Assembly: GCF_014297445.1 (NCBI RefSeq)
Contig: NZ_JACORU010000001.1
Location: forward strand, 124,001-188,000
Direction of reading: 5' to 3'
Source of the DNA: Ramlibacter albus
GTDB taxonomy: Bacteria > Pseudomonadota > Gammaproteobacteria > Burkholderiales > Burkholderiaceae_C
Length of the DNA stretch: 64,000 nt
The notes below the pieces were generated by a model. It ran no database searches, was not told the DNA's origin, and was given only the letters and a program-made list of their open reading frames with translations. This document shows, one piece after another, positions 51,120 to 59,247 of this stretch (the stretch's first letter is position 1; each line of letters begins with the position of its first letter). A program made the translations under genes and the position numbers.

Positions 51120-51995
51120 ATGACACAAGACACTTCCCCTTCATTCGGGTTTGACGACCCCACGCTCGCCGCCTTGCCCCTGGCCTACGAGCCCGGACTC
51201 TTCGATGGGCAGGTCGTGATGGTTTCCGGCGCCGGCAGCGGGATCGGCAAAGCGATCGCGTTCCTTTACGCCCGCCTTGGCGCGAGGCTCGTCGTCTGCG
51301 GCAGGGACCGCGCGAAACTGGATGCCTGCGAGCCTTGGCTGCGCCGGCTGGGGAGCCCGGACGTCCTGGTGCAGCCCACCGACATCCGCAGCACGGAGGC
51401 GGTTGCGGCGCTGCTGGACGCGACGTATGCGCGTTTCGGGCGCCTGGACGTGCAGGTGAACAACGCCGGTGGCCAGTTTCCGAAAGCGGCGCTGGACATC
51501 AGCCCGAAGGGCTGGAAGACGGTGGTCGACAACAACCTGAACGGCACGTGGTACATGATGCATGCGGCCGCCAGGCGGTGGCGTGATGCAGCCCAGCCCG
51601 GCAGCATCGTCAACATCGTCCTCACCTTCCAGCGCGGTTTTCCGGGGGTTGCGCACAGCTGCGCCGCGCGCGCGGCGGTCACCTACCTGTCGAAGACCGT
51701 CGCCGTCGAATGGGCCCCCCACGGCATCCGGGTGAATTGTGTCGCGCCCGGGGTGATCGAAAGCACGGGCTTCGCGCACTACTCGCCCGAAGCACGCGCA
51801 CGGTTTTCACGCGGCAACCCGATGCTTCGGCACGGGAACGTCCAGGACATCGCCAATGCCGTCGTCTACCTCACCGGGCCGACCGGGAGCTTCGTCAATG
51901 GCGAGTTGCTCAACGTCGACGGCGGCGGCCTGCTATGGGGCGAACTCTGGACGATTCCGAAACCCGCCTACTTCAGCGAGGAGCAGACGACATGA
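51120..51995 (+). CDS. SDR oxidoreductase (PECR/DECR-like enoyl-CoA reductase branch)
   Basis: A 291-aa SDR: SGAGSGIGKAIAFLYARLGA binds NAD(P)H, then NNAGGQFPKAALDISPKGWK. The active-site stretch GVAHSCAARAAVTYLSKTVA lacks the canonical YxxxK. The tail VDGGGLLWGELWTIPKPAYF carries a DGG-x-x-LWG-x-x-W ending shared with the next gene. It follows the ETF-ubiquinone oxidoreductase by 9 nt and overlaps the next SDR by 4 nt. A 2-enoyl- or 2,4-dienoyl-CoA reductase role is likely. Confidence 0.88.
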   Translation: MTQDTSPSFGFDDPTLAALPLAYEPGLFDGQVVMVSGAGSGIGKAIAFLYARLGARLVVCGRDRAKLDACEPWLRRLGSPDVLVQPTDIRSTEAVAALLDATYARFGRLDVQVNNAGGQFPKAALDISPKGWKTVVDNNLNGTWYMMHAAARRWRDAAQPGSIVNIVLTFQRGFPGVAHSCAARAAVTYLSKTVAVEWAPHGIRVNCVAPGVIESTGFAHYSPEARARFSRGNPMLRHGNVQDIANAVVYLTGPTGSFVNGELLNVDGGGLLWGELWTIPKPAYFSEEQTT

Positions 51996-52879
51996 GCGCC
52001 AGCGACACGCAGCCGAAGTTCGGTCCCGGCGACAAAGCGCTTGCCGAATTGCCCACGGTTTTCCGCAAGGATCTCTTCGCGGGAAAGGTGGTGCTGGTTT
52101 CCGGTGCGGGAAGCGGCATCGGAAAGGCAATCGCCTTCCTGTACGCACGGCTCGGCGCCAGGCTGGTGATCTGCGGCCGCAAGCCGGACGCCTTGGAGCT
52201 CTGTGCCGAGCAGTTGCGCGCCTTGTCGGGCGGCGACGACGTGCTTGCCTACCCGATGACGATCCGCGACCCGGAACAGGTCGACGGCCTGTTTGAAGCC
52301 ACATGGAATCGCTTTGGCACCCTCGACGTGCTCGTGAACAACGCCGGCGGCCAGTTCGCAGCCCACGCGATGGACTTCACCGAGAAGGGCTGGAACGCGG
52401 TGATCGACACGAACCTCAACGGCACCTGGTACATGATGCACGCCGCCGCCAGGCGGTGGGTCCGCGACCGGAAGCGCGGTGCCAGTATCGTGACGATCGC
52501 CGCCGCGGTCGATCGCGGCCTTCCCGGAATGGCCCACACGGCGGCTTCCCGCGCGGGAGTGATCGCGCTTTCGAAAACGGTGGCCGTGGAGTGGGCCGAG
52601 CACGACATCCGCGTCAACTGCATCGGCGCGGGTGCGATCGAAAGCAACGGTTTCAACAACTACAAGGAAGAGCACGTCGGCGGGCTGTTCCGGACGAACC
52701 CGATGCTGCGGGCCGGCGATGTGCAGGATGTCGCCGAGGCCGTCATTTACCTGACCGCGCCATCGGGCAAGTACATCACCGGCGAAACGATCAACCTCGA
52801 CGGTGGCATGGTTCTGTGGGGCGATTTCTGGCCCGCCGGCATGCCCGATTACTTCGATCCGGGCCGCGCCGCAGCATGA
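51992..52879 (+). CDS. SDR oxidoreductase, tandem paralog of the preceding gene
   Basis: A 295-aa SDR nearly colinear with its neighbour: SGAGSGIGKAIAFLYARLGA is identical, followed by NNAGGQFAAHAMDFTEKGWN, an active-site stretch GMAHTAASRAGVIALSKTVA and the tail LDGGMVLWGDFWPAGMPDYF. Ser-Arg replaces Ala-Arg in the active-site helix, and YxxxK is again absent. ATG 51992 overlaps the previous stop, and its own stop overlaps the CoA-transferase start. The two may form a heterotetramer or act on different chain positions. Confidence 0.88.
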   Translation: MSASDTQPKFGPGDKALAELPTVFRKDLFAGKVVLVSGAGSGIGKAIAFLYARLGARLVICGRKPDALELCAEQLRALSGGDDVLAYPMTIRDPEQVDGLFEATWNRFGTLDVLVNNAGGQFAAHAMDFTEKGWNAVIDTNLNGTWYMMHAAARRWVRDRKRGASIVTIAAAVDRGLPGMAHTAASRAGVIALSKTVAVEWAEHDIRVNCIGAGAIESNGFNNYKEEHVGGLFRTNPMLRAGDVQDVAEAVIYLTAPSGKYITGETINLDGGMVLWGDFWPAGMPDYFDPGRAAA

Positions 52880-54114
52880 CGACATCGACACCAACTTCAT
52901 CGCCCGCCGGCGGTCCGCTGGCCGGGGTGCGCATCGTGGACCTGACCGGCGTGGTGATGGGACCCTTTGCCTCCCAAATCCTGGCCGACCTGGGCGCGGA
53001 CGTGATCAAGGTCGAGTCGCCCGAGGGAGACACGGTCCGCTACATCGGTCCCAGTCGAAGCAAGGGCATGGGACCGATGTACCTTGCGCTCAACCGCAAC
53101 AAGCGGAGCGCCGCCTTGGACCTGCGCAAGCCTGAGGCGCTGGCCGCGCTGCATCGCCTCATCGAACGCGCCGACGTCTTGCTGTTCAATCTTCGGCCTG
53201 CCTCCATGGCCCGCCTCGGCCTGGGCTACGACGAGGTGTCGAGGATCAACCCCCGGATCGTCTACTGCGGCTGCTACGGCTTCGGCGAAAGTGGACGATA
53301 TGCCGGCAAGCCGGCGCTGGATGACCTCATCCAGGGTTCGGTGGCGCTGCCGGCACTGGTCGGCCGCATCACCGGAGAACCCCGCTACGTCCCCACGAAC
53401 GTATGCGATCGCACGACGGGTCTGACGGCCGTCTACAGCGTGACGGCCGCGCTTTACGCGCGGGAAAAGACCGGCCAGGGACAGTCCATCGAAGTGCCGA
53501 TGTTCGAGACGATGACGCAATTCGTGCTGTCGGATCACATGTTCGGCCGGACATTCGACCCTCCATTGGCCGAGGCCGGATACGTGCGGCTTCTGTCCAG
53601 GGACCGGCGGCCGCTGCCGACGCGGGACGGGTTCGTCTGCGTGCTGGTGTACATCGACCGGCACTGGAAGAGTTTCTGCAAACTGATCGGCCGCCCCGAC
53701 ATGCTCCAGGATCCGCGCTTCCTGCGTATGTCGGACCGCACCCGGAACATCGATGACTTGTACGCGTTTGTCGCCGAGGTCATCGCCACGCGCACAACGG
53801 ACGAATGGATCGACGCCCTTTCCGCGGCCGACATCCCGGTCGCCCCAATGCATACGCCCGATAGCCTCATGGAAGATCCTCACTTGGCCGATGTGGGGAT
53901 GTTCGAATGGATCGACCACCCCAGTGAAGGCCGCATCCGGCAGATGAACGTGCCGGGAAGATGGTCGCGGACATCGCCATCGATCCGCCGGCACGCCCCG
54001 CTGCTCGGCGAAAACACCCGCGAAGTCCTGGTCGAGGCCGGCTACAGCCCGCAGGAGATCGATCGGATGCTGCGCTCGGGCGCGGCGGCGGAAGCGGAGT
54101 CATCTTCGGATTGA
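52876..54114 (+). CDS. Class III CoA-transferase (CaiB/BaiF family)
   Basis: A 412-aa transferase with GVRIVDLTGVVMGPFASQIL, VIKVESPEGDTVR and NRNKRSAALDLRKP. The likely catalytic Asp is in NVCDRTTGLTAVYS (about residue 177). The C-terminal AADIPVAPMHTPDSLMEDPH is typical. It is a paralog of the transferase at 27359-28570. The start overlaps the SDR stop as ATGA. It is the last gene of cluster IX and meets the racemase gene tail to tail 61 nt later. Confidence 0.92.
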   Translation: MTTSTPTSSPAGGPLAGVRIVDLTGVVMGPFASQILADLGADVIKVESPEGDTVRYIGPSRSKGMGPMYLALNRNKRSAALDLRKPEALAALHRLIERADVLLFNLRPASMARLGLGYDEVSRINPRIVYCGCYGFGESGRYAGKPALDDLIQGSVALPALVGRITGEPRYVPTNVCDRTTGLTAVYSVTAALYAREKTGQGQSIEVPMFETMTQFVLSDHMFGRTFDPPLAEAGYVRLLSRDRRPLPTRDGFVCVLVYIDRHWKSFCKLIGRPDMLQDPRFLRMSDRTRNIDDLYAFVAEVIATRTTDEWIDALSAADIPVAPMHTPDSLMEDPHLADVGMFEWIDHPSEGRIRQMNVPGRWSRTSPSIRRHAPLLGENTREVLVEAGYSPQEIDRMLRSGAAAEAESSSD

Positions 54115-54175
54115 CTCGGCCGGCATTCAGGACCGCCGCTTCGCCGAAGACTTGCGCCTGACCGCGCGTCCGCGT

Positions 54176-55357
54176 TCAAGTCCGCTTGGGGTCGGTCGCC
54201 GGCGGGGCCCCCACCCGAAGCAAACCGCTGCCGACCATGGACTCGATCGCGCCGGGTTCGACCCCCCAGCTTCGCAATTGCTCGCAGGCACCGGCGTCGT
54301 CGGTGTGCGGCGGCCGGGGCGACGCTGCAGGGGTCGCCTGAAATCTGGGCGCAGGCGACGGTTGGCGGATACCCGCAATCTCCACAAACGTTTCCCGCGC
54401 GCGGATGTGCGGATGGGTGTGTGCTTCCAGTGGCGCCAGCACAGGCGCAAAGCACGCATCGGTGCCCTCGAGCAACTCGCACCACTGCTGCCTCGTTCGA
54501 GTGGCAAAGATGGCCGCCAGACGGTCCTTTTCTTCGCGCCACCGTGATGGATCGTCGAAGTTCATCGAATCCGCAGCCACGCCGAGGCGCTCCAGCAATT
54601 CCGAACGGAACTTCAGCTCGATGGGGGCCACGCTCACGTATTCCCCGTCTGCACAGCGGTAAACGTCATAGTGAGGCGCGCCTGAATCGAGAAGATTGGT
54701 GCCGCGATCGCCAAGGTGCGCCCCCGCACCGTACAAGCCGAACATCGACGTCATCAAGGCAGCCGCGCCATCGACCATCGCGGCGTCGACGACCTGTCCC
54801 GGGCCCCCGCGCTGAACGCACCACAGGGCCGCGAGCATGCCGTACGCGAGCATCAAACCACCGCCCCCGAAGTCCCCGACCAGGTTCAGAGGTGGCGTCG
54901 GCGCGGCTCCCTGCCGGCCGATGGCGTGCAGCGCACCCGAAAGAGCAATGTAGTTCAGGTCGTGGCCCGCGGCCTGGGCCAAGGGGCCCGTCTGGCCGAA
55001 ACCAGTCACCCGCCCATAGACCAACCGGGGATTGTCCGCGAGGCACTCCGCGGGGCCGAGACCCAGGCGCTCCATCGTCCCGGGCCGGAACCCTTCGATC
55101 AATCCATCGCTGGCTGCCGCGACGCGGCGCGCGAACGCGACCCCCTCGGCCGATTTGAGGTCGAGTGAGACGGTGCGTTTTCCCCGGTTGAGTAGGTCAA
55201 ACTCCGGTGCGCGCCGGATACCGAGGCCGCTCGCGACCATTCGGTCGATTCGCAGCACCTCGGCCCCGAGGTCGGCCAACAGCATGCCGCACATTGGCCC
55301 CGGCCCGATGCCGGCGAACTCGACGATCTTCAATCCCGACAGCGGCCCGGCACCCAT
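54176..55357 (-). CDS. Alpha-methylacyl-CoA racemase
   Basis: A 393-aa member of the CoA-transferase fold specialised as AMACR/MCR, which epimerises 2-methyl-branched acyl-CoA esters. The three catalytic positions known from the mycobacterial enzyme are present: His in GHDLNYIALSG, Asp in VGDFGGGG and Glu in VSVAPIELKF. The opening GAGPLSGLKIVEFAGIGPGP is diagnostic. I prefer ATG 55357 (GGAAAA upstream) to the longer frame start at 55408. It is divergent from the Liv operon and is direct evidence that 2-methyl acyl-CoA is handled here. Confidence 0.92.
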   Translation of the reverse strand: MGAGPLSGLKIVEFAGIGPGPMCGMLLADLGAEVLRIDRMVASGLGIRRAPEFDLLNRGKRTVSLDLKSAEGVAFARRVAAASDGLIEGFRPGTMERLGLGPAECLADNPRLVYGRVTGFGQTGPLAQAAGHDLNYIALSGALHAIGRQGAAPTPPLNLVGDFGGGGLMLAYGMLAALWCVQRGGPGQVVDAAMVDGAAALMTSMFGLYGAGAHLGDRGTNLLDSGAPHYDVYRCADGEYVSVAPIELKFRSELLERLGVAADSMNFDDPSRWREEKDRLAAIFATRTRQQWCELLEGTDACFAPVLAPLEAHTHPHIRARETFVEIAGIRQPSPAPRFQATPAASPRPPHTDDAGACEQLRSWGVEPGAIESMVGSGLLRVGAPPATDPKRT

Positions 55358-55429
55358 TGATTTTCCGTGATCAGCAGACGTGCGTCGATCATTGGCACAT
55401 CCGCTCATCGCACCATGCAGGAATCCCGA

Positions 55430-55458
55430 TTGACACTCGCCCTAACGTTTGTTAGAAA
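55430..55458 (+). promoter_or_regulatory. Sigma-70 promoter of the Liv operon
   Basis: TTGACA (55430-55435), a 17-nt spacer and TAGAAA (55453-55458) form the best promoter in the window, about 150 nt above the livG start. Operator E fills the spacer and overlaps the -10, so repressor binding would block RNA polymerase directly. The 5' leader of about 145 nt shows no riboswitch I recognise. Confidence 0.65.
55442..55455. promoter_or_regulatory. Operator-like site E, perfect CTAAC-N4-GTTAG palindrome
   Basis: CTAACGTTTGTTAG is the only perfect copy of the ten fixed palindromic positions and defines the consensus. It lies inside the promoter of the Liv operon and 84 nt or more upstream of the divergent racemase gene. 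Confidence 0.65.
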
Positions 55459-55609
55459 CCGGGGTGCAGTCCTTTGTACCAACTTACGCGCGCGAGGCCG
55501 AAAAACCGGCTTCACCCCTGAGTTTCCCTACCCGGCTTTCATTTAACGCCCTCATGATTCGACGACGCCGCGAACTCAACAGATTGCCAGAGGCCATCTT
55601 CGCTCGGCC

Positions 55610-56407
55610 ATGACCGTTTCCCCAACACCTTCTGCCGTGCTTCAATGCAACGGCGTCGAACGCCGGTTCGGCGGCTTGGTTGCCGTTACGGATGTCGACC
55701 TGCGGATCGACCGTGGCGAGATTTTCGGTCTCGTCGGGCCGAACGGGAGCGGCAAGACGACACTCGTCAATGCCATCACCGGCTTCTATCCCCCGCAGAA
55801 GGGCCGGATCTTCCTGGACGGCGAAGACATCACCGGCATGAAGCCGCACCTTGTGGCCCGTCGCCAGGTGGCGCGAACCTTCCAGAACCTCGCGCTGTTC
55901 AACGGCATGTCTGTCCTTGACAACATCCTGCTGGGACGCCACGTGCATCTGCAGCCGAGCATTTCCAAGACGGTTCTCTACTGGTGGCTGGGCCAGCCGC
56001 AGGAAATCGAGCACCGGCGCGTATGCGAGGAAATCATTGAGTTCCTCCAGTTGCAGGGGGTTCGCGACGAGCCCGTGGAGTCCCTGTCCATCGGTTTGAA
56101 GAAGCGTGTCGAACTGGCTCGCGCGCTGGTCGCCGAGCCGACGTTCCTGATCCTCGACGAACCCATGGCCGGAATGAACCAGGAAGAGAAGGAATACATG
56201 GCCCGATTTGTCCTGGACGCGCGCGACGAACGCGGCATCACCGTGCTGCTGATCGAGCACCACATGGACGTCGTCACAGGCATCTGCGATCGCATCATGG
56301 CGCTGAACTACGGCGAAGTCATCGGGACGGGCCTGCCCCGCGACGTCGTCGCGAATCCCCGCGTGATCGAAGCCTACCTCGGAAAGGGTCACCAGCATGC
56401 GGCGTGA
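55610..56407 (+). CDS. livG: Branched-chain amino acid-type ABC transporter ATP-binding protein LivG
   Basis: A 265-aa ATPase with Walker A GPNGSGKTT, the LivG-typical insertion NAITGFYPPQKGRI, the Q-loop region RTFQNLALFNGMSVLDNIL, signature LSIGLKKRVELARAL, Walker B FLILDEPMAGMN and switch LLIEHHMDVV. With LivF it powers uptake through LivHM. It is the first gene of cluster X. The acyl-CoA synthetase gene starts 11 nt before its stop, a coupling seen in carboxylate- rather than amino-acid-type Liv systems. Confidence 0.93.
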   Translation: MTVSPTPSAVLQCNGVERRFGGLVAVTDVDLRIDRGEIFGLVGPNGSGKTTLVNAITGFYPPQKGRIFLDGEDITGMKPHLVARRQVARTFQNLALFNGMSVLDNILLGRHVHLQPSISKTVLYWWLGQPQEIEHRRVCEEIIEFLQLQGVRDEPVESLSIGLKKRVELARALVAEPTFLILDEPMAGMNQEEKEYMARFVLDARDERGITVLLIEHHMDVVTGICDRIMALNYGEVIGTGLPRDVVANPRVIEAYLGKGHQHAA

Positions 56408-58352
56408 AGATCCCGCGCAATGGACCCCCGCCGCAGGGCCCGACACCCGGCAGTGGGACCTCGACCCGAATACGACTCTTGCTCGATTGCTGGAACTCAA
56501 CGCGCGGCATTACGGCAACCGTGTTGCCATGCGCGAAAAGGCCTTGGGGATCTGGCAGGAGTTCACATGGGCCGATGTCCTGGAGGAAGTGCTTTCGGTG
56601 GCTGCCGGTTTGGAACATCTTGGGTTCACGGCGGGCGACTCTCTTCTGGTGCTGGGCGACAACCGGGTTCGCCTTTACATGGGAATGCTCGCCGCCGGCG
56701 CCCTCGGTGGTTACGCGATGCCGGTGTACCCCGATGCGACGCCGGCCGAGGTGCTTCACTTTGCCAGCGAAGCGCAGGCCCGGTTCGCTCTCGCGGAAGA
56801 CCAGGAGCAGGTCGACAAGGTGCTCGACCTGCGCGAGAAGGCTCCCGGCTTGGCCCACGTCATCTTCGATGACCCCCGAGGCCTGAACAACTACCGCGTC
56901 GAGGGGCTGATCGGCTGGGAGAAACTGCGAGATGCCGGGGCCGCGCGCCTGCGCGACCAACCCGCCTTGCGCGAGGCGATCGTGCACCGTTCGCAGCCGG
57001 ACGGACCCGCAGTCTTCGTTCACTCGTCCGGCACCACTGGAAAGCCGAAAGGCGTCGTGCTGAAGCAGCGCAACGTACTGGCGGGCGTGAGCAACGCGTA
57101 CAAGGGCAAGGTCTTCGGCTTCGGGGAAAGCATCCTCGCCTACCTGCCCATGGCCTGGATCGGCGACTTCGCGGTCTCCATGGCCGCCGGGGTGGCCCTT
57201 CGCTTCACGATCAACGTCCCCGAAAGGTCGGAAACGGTGCTACGCAACCTGCGCGAGATCGCGCCGACCTTGTACCTGGCCGCACCGCGCAGCTGGGACA
57301 ACATGCTGACGACGATCCGCGTGAGGATGGAAGACTCAACCCCCTGGAAGAAAAGGGTGTTCGATCACTTCATCGAGCTCGGCGTCGCGGCGGAGCGAAT
57401 GAAGCTGGAGGGGAAGGTTCCTTCGGACCTTCAACGCCTGATGTTGCGCCTAGGCAACTGGATGGTATTCGGACCGCTGAAGGACCAGCTCGGGCTAACC
57501 CGAATGCGCGTCGCGTTGACGGGAGGCGAGGCCATGGGGGAGGACACTTTCCTCTTCTACCGGGCGCTCGGGATCAACCTGCGCCAGCTCTATGGCCAGA
57601 CCGAAAGCAGCGCGTTCAACTCCGTCCAGGCAGCCGATGAGGTGCGCTTGCATACTGTGGGCCGCCCCCTCCCGGGGGTCGAAGCGCGCATCGCCGACGA
57701 TGGCGAAATTCTTCTGCGATCGGGGAGCATCTTCAGCGGTTACTTCCAGAACGAGGAAGCAACCGCCAAGACCCTGATCGACGGTTGGCTTCATACGGGA
57801 GACGCCGGCCACATCGAGCCTGACGGTCACCTGGTGGTGCTGGGCCGCGTGTCGGAAGTTGTGCACACGTCGACGGGCGAGCGCTACATCCCCGGCTATA
57901 TCGAGAACCGGATCAAGTTCAGTCCGTACGTGCGCGACGTCGCCGTCCTCGGGACCGGGAGAGAGTATCTCTGTGCGATGGTCTGCATCGACAGCGAAGC
58001 CGTGGGCCACTGGGCGGAAGTGCGGGGCATTCCCTACATTTCCTACGCGGACCTGTCGCAGAAGCAAGAGGTTTATGAACTGGTGGCAGCCGTCATCCGG
58101 CATGTCAACAACGCACTTCCCGACGGATTGCGCATCAGGCGTTTCGCGAACCTCCATAAGGAGTTCGACGCGGACGACGGCGAGATCACCCGGACACGCA
58201 AGCTGCGCCGTAACGTGATCGACGAGCATTATGCGGCCGTCATCGAAGCCCTGTATTCGGATGCACGCTCGGTCCGGATGAAGGCCCAGATCACCTACGA
58301 CACCGGAGAAACCGGCGTTATCGAGCGCGAGCTTGCGCTGAAAGAGATTTGA
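56397..58352 (+). CDS. AMP-forming (long-chain-type) acyl-CoA synthetase
   Basis: A 651-aa ANL ligase of the long-chain FadD/ACSL-like branch: P-loop VHSSGTTGKPKGVVLKQRN, YLPMAWIGDF, APRSWDNMLT, YGQTESSAF, WLHTGDAGHIEPDGHLVVLG and RKLRRNVIDEHY with the C-terminal part. It activates a free carboxylic acid as acyl-CoA. Its position between livG and livH, overlapping livG, suggests that the imported substrate is esterified at the membrane as it enters. Chain type is not determined; the length suits medium, long or branched acids. Confidence 0.92.
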   Translation: MRREDPAQWTPAAGPDTRQWDLDPNTTLARLLELNARHYGNRVAMREKALGIWQEFTWADVLEEVLSVAAGLEHLGFTAGDSLLVLGDNRVRLYMGMLAAGALGGYAMPVYPDATPAEVLHFASEAQARFALAEDQEQVDKVLDLREKAPGLAHVIFDDPRGLNNYRVEGLIGWEKLRDAGAARLRDQPALREAIVHRSQPDGPAVFVHSSGTTGKPKGVVLKQRNVLAGVSNAYKGKVFGFGESILAYLPMAWIGDFAVSMAAGVALRFTINVPERSETVLRNLREIAPTLYLAAPRSWDNMLTTIRVRMEDSTPWKKRVFDHFIELGVAAERMKLEGKVPSDLQRLMLRLGNWMVFGPLKDQLGLTRMRVALTGGEAMGEDTFLFYRALGINLRQLYGQTESSAFNSVQAADEVRLHTVGRPLPGVEARIADDGEILLRSGSIFSGYFQNEEATAKTLIDGWLHTGDAGHIEPDGHLVVLGRVSEVVHTSTGERYIPGYIENRIKFSPYVRDVAVLGTGREYLCAMVCIDSEAVGHWAEVRGIPYISYADLSQKQEVYELVAAVIRHVNNALPDGLRIRRFANLHKEFDADDGEITRTRKLRRNVIDEHYAAVIEALYSDARSVRMKAQITYDTGETGVIERELALKEI

Positions 58353-58354
58353 CG

Positions 58355-59242
58355 ATGGATTGGGCATTCTTCCTGGAGCTGGCCATCAACGGCGCCTTGT
58401 CCGGACTCATGTACTCGCTGGTCGCGCTGGGCATCGTGCTGATCTACAAGTCGTCTTCCGTGCCGAACCTGGCGCAGGGCGCACTGGCGATGCTGGGCGC
58501 CTACGTCGTGCTCGCGCTCTTCGACACATTGAAGCTGTCCATCTGGGCGGCGCTTCCTGTCGGCATGATCGTGATGTTCGGCATCGGCATGGGCATAGAA
58601 CGCGTCGCCTTACGCCGCCTCGCCGGCCGCCCTCTGGTCATGATCCTCATGATGACGCTGGCAGTGGACATCTTCGTCCGGGCGGCCGCGCTGCTGTCGT
58701 GGGGAGGGACCAACCGTCCGTTGCCGCTGCCCATTTCGTCCGATCCGCTTTTTATCGGCCCGGTACTGATCAATCGAAGCTACGCCGCTGGGGGCGTCGT
58801 GGCGCTCGCGCTCTTCGGTTTCTTTGTCCTCTTCTTCCGCACGCGGATGGGCATCGTGATGCGCGCCATTTCGGACGACTACACCGCTTCCTGGTCGGTT
58901 GGGATTTCCGTTGAGCGTGGCGTGGCCCTGTCATGGGCCATGTCCGCCGTGGTCGCCACACTCGCAGGCGCGCTATGGGGCTCGATACAGGGGGTCGACC
59001 AGTCCCTGTCGCTGCTGCTCCTCATGGGCATCACCGTCGCCGTCCTCGGCGGTCTCGACAGCATCGGGGGCGCGATCGTCGCGGGTGTGCTGCTCGGAAC
59101 GTTCCAGGGCGTGGCTTCGGGTTACCTCGACCGGCTCGTCGGGGGTGGAAGCCGCGAGCTTGTCGTGGCGGCAACCCTCGTTCTTACCATCCTCATCCGG
59201 CCGCATGGACTCTTCGGCCGTGAAGACATCCAGCGGATCTGA
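58355..59242 (+). CDS. livH: Liv-type ABC transporter permease LivH
   Basis: A 295-aa integral membrane protein with about eight hydrophobic segments. It opens with AINGALSGLMYSLVALGIVL, then IYKSSSVPNLAQGALAMLGA, the usual LivH N-terminal signature, and has VLGGLDSIGGAIVAGVLLG near the end. A TTG 6 nt earlier overlaps the synthetase stop, but ATG 58355 has AAGAGA at normal distance. It forms the channel with LivM. Confidence 0.93.
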   Translation: MDWAFFLELAINGALSGLMYSLVALGIVLIYKSSSVPNLAQGALAMLGAYVVLALFDTLKLSIWAALPVGMIVMFGIGMGIERVALRRLAGRPLVMILMMTLAVDIFVRAAALLSWGGTNRPLPLPISSDPLFIGPVLINRSYAAGGVVALALFGFFVLFFRTRMGIVMRAISDDYTASWSVGISVERGVALSWAMSAVVATLAGALWGSIQGVDQSLSLLLLMGITVAVLGGLDSIGGAIVAGVLLGTFQGVASGYLDRLVGGGSRELVVAATLVLTILIRPHGLFGREDIQRI

Positions 59243-59247
59243 CTGCC

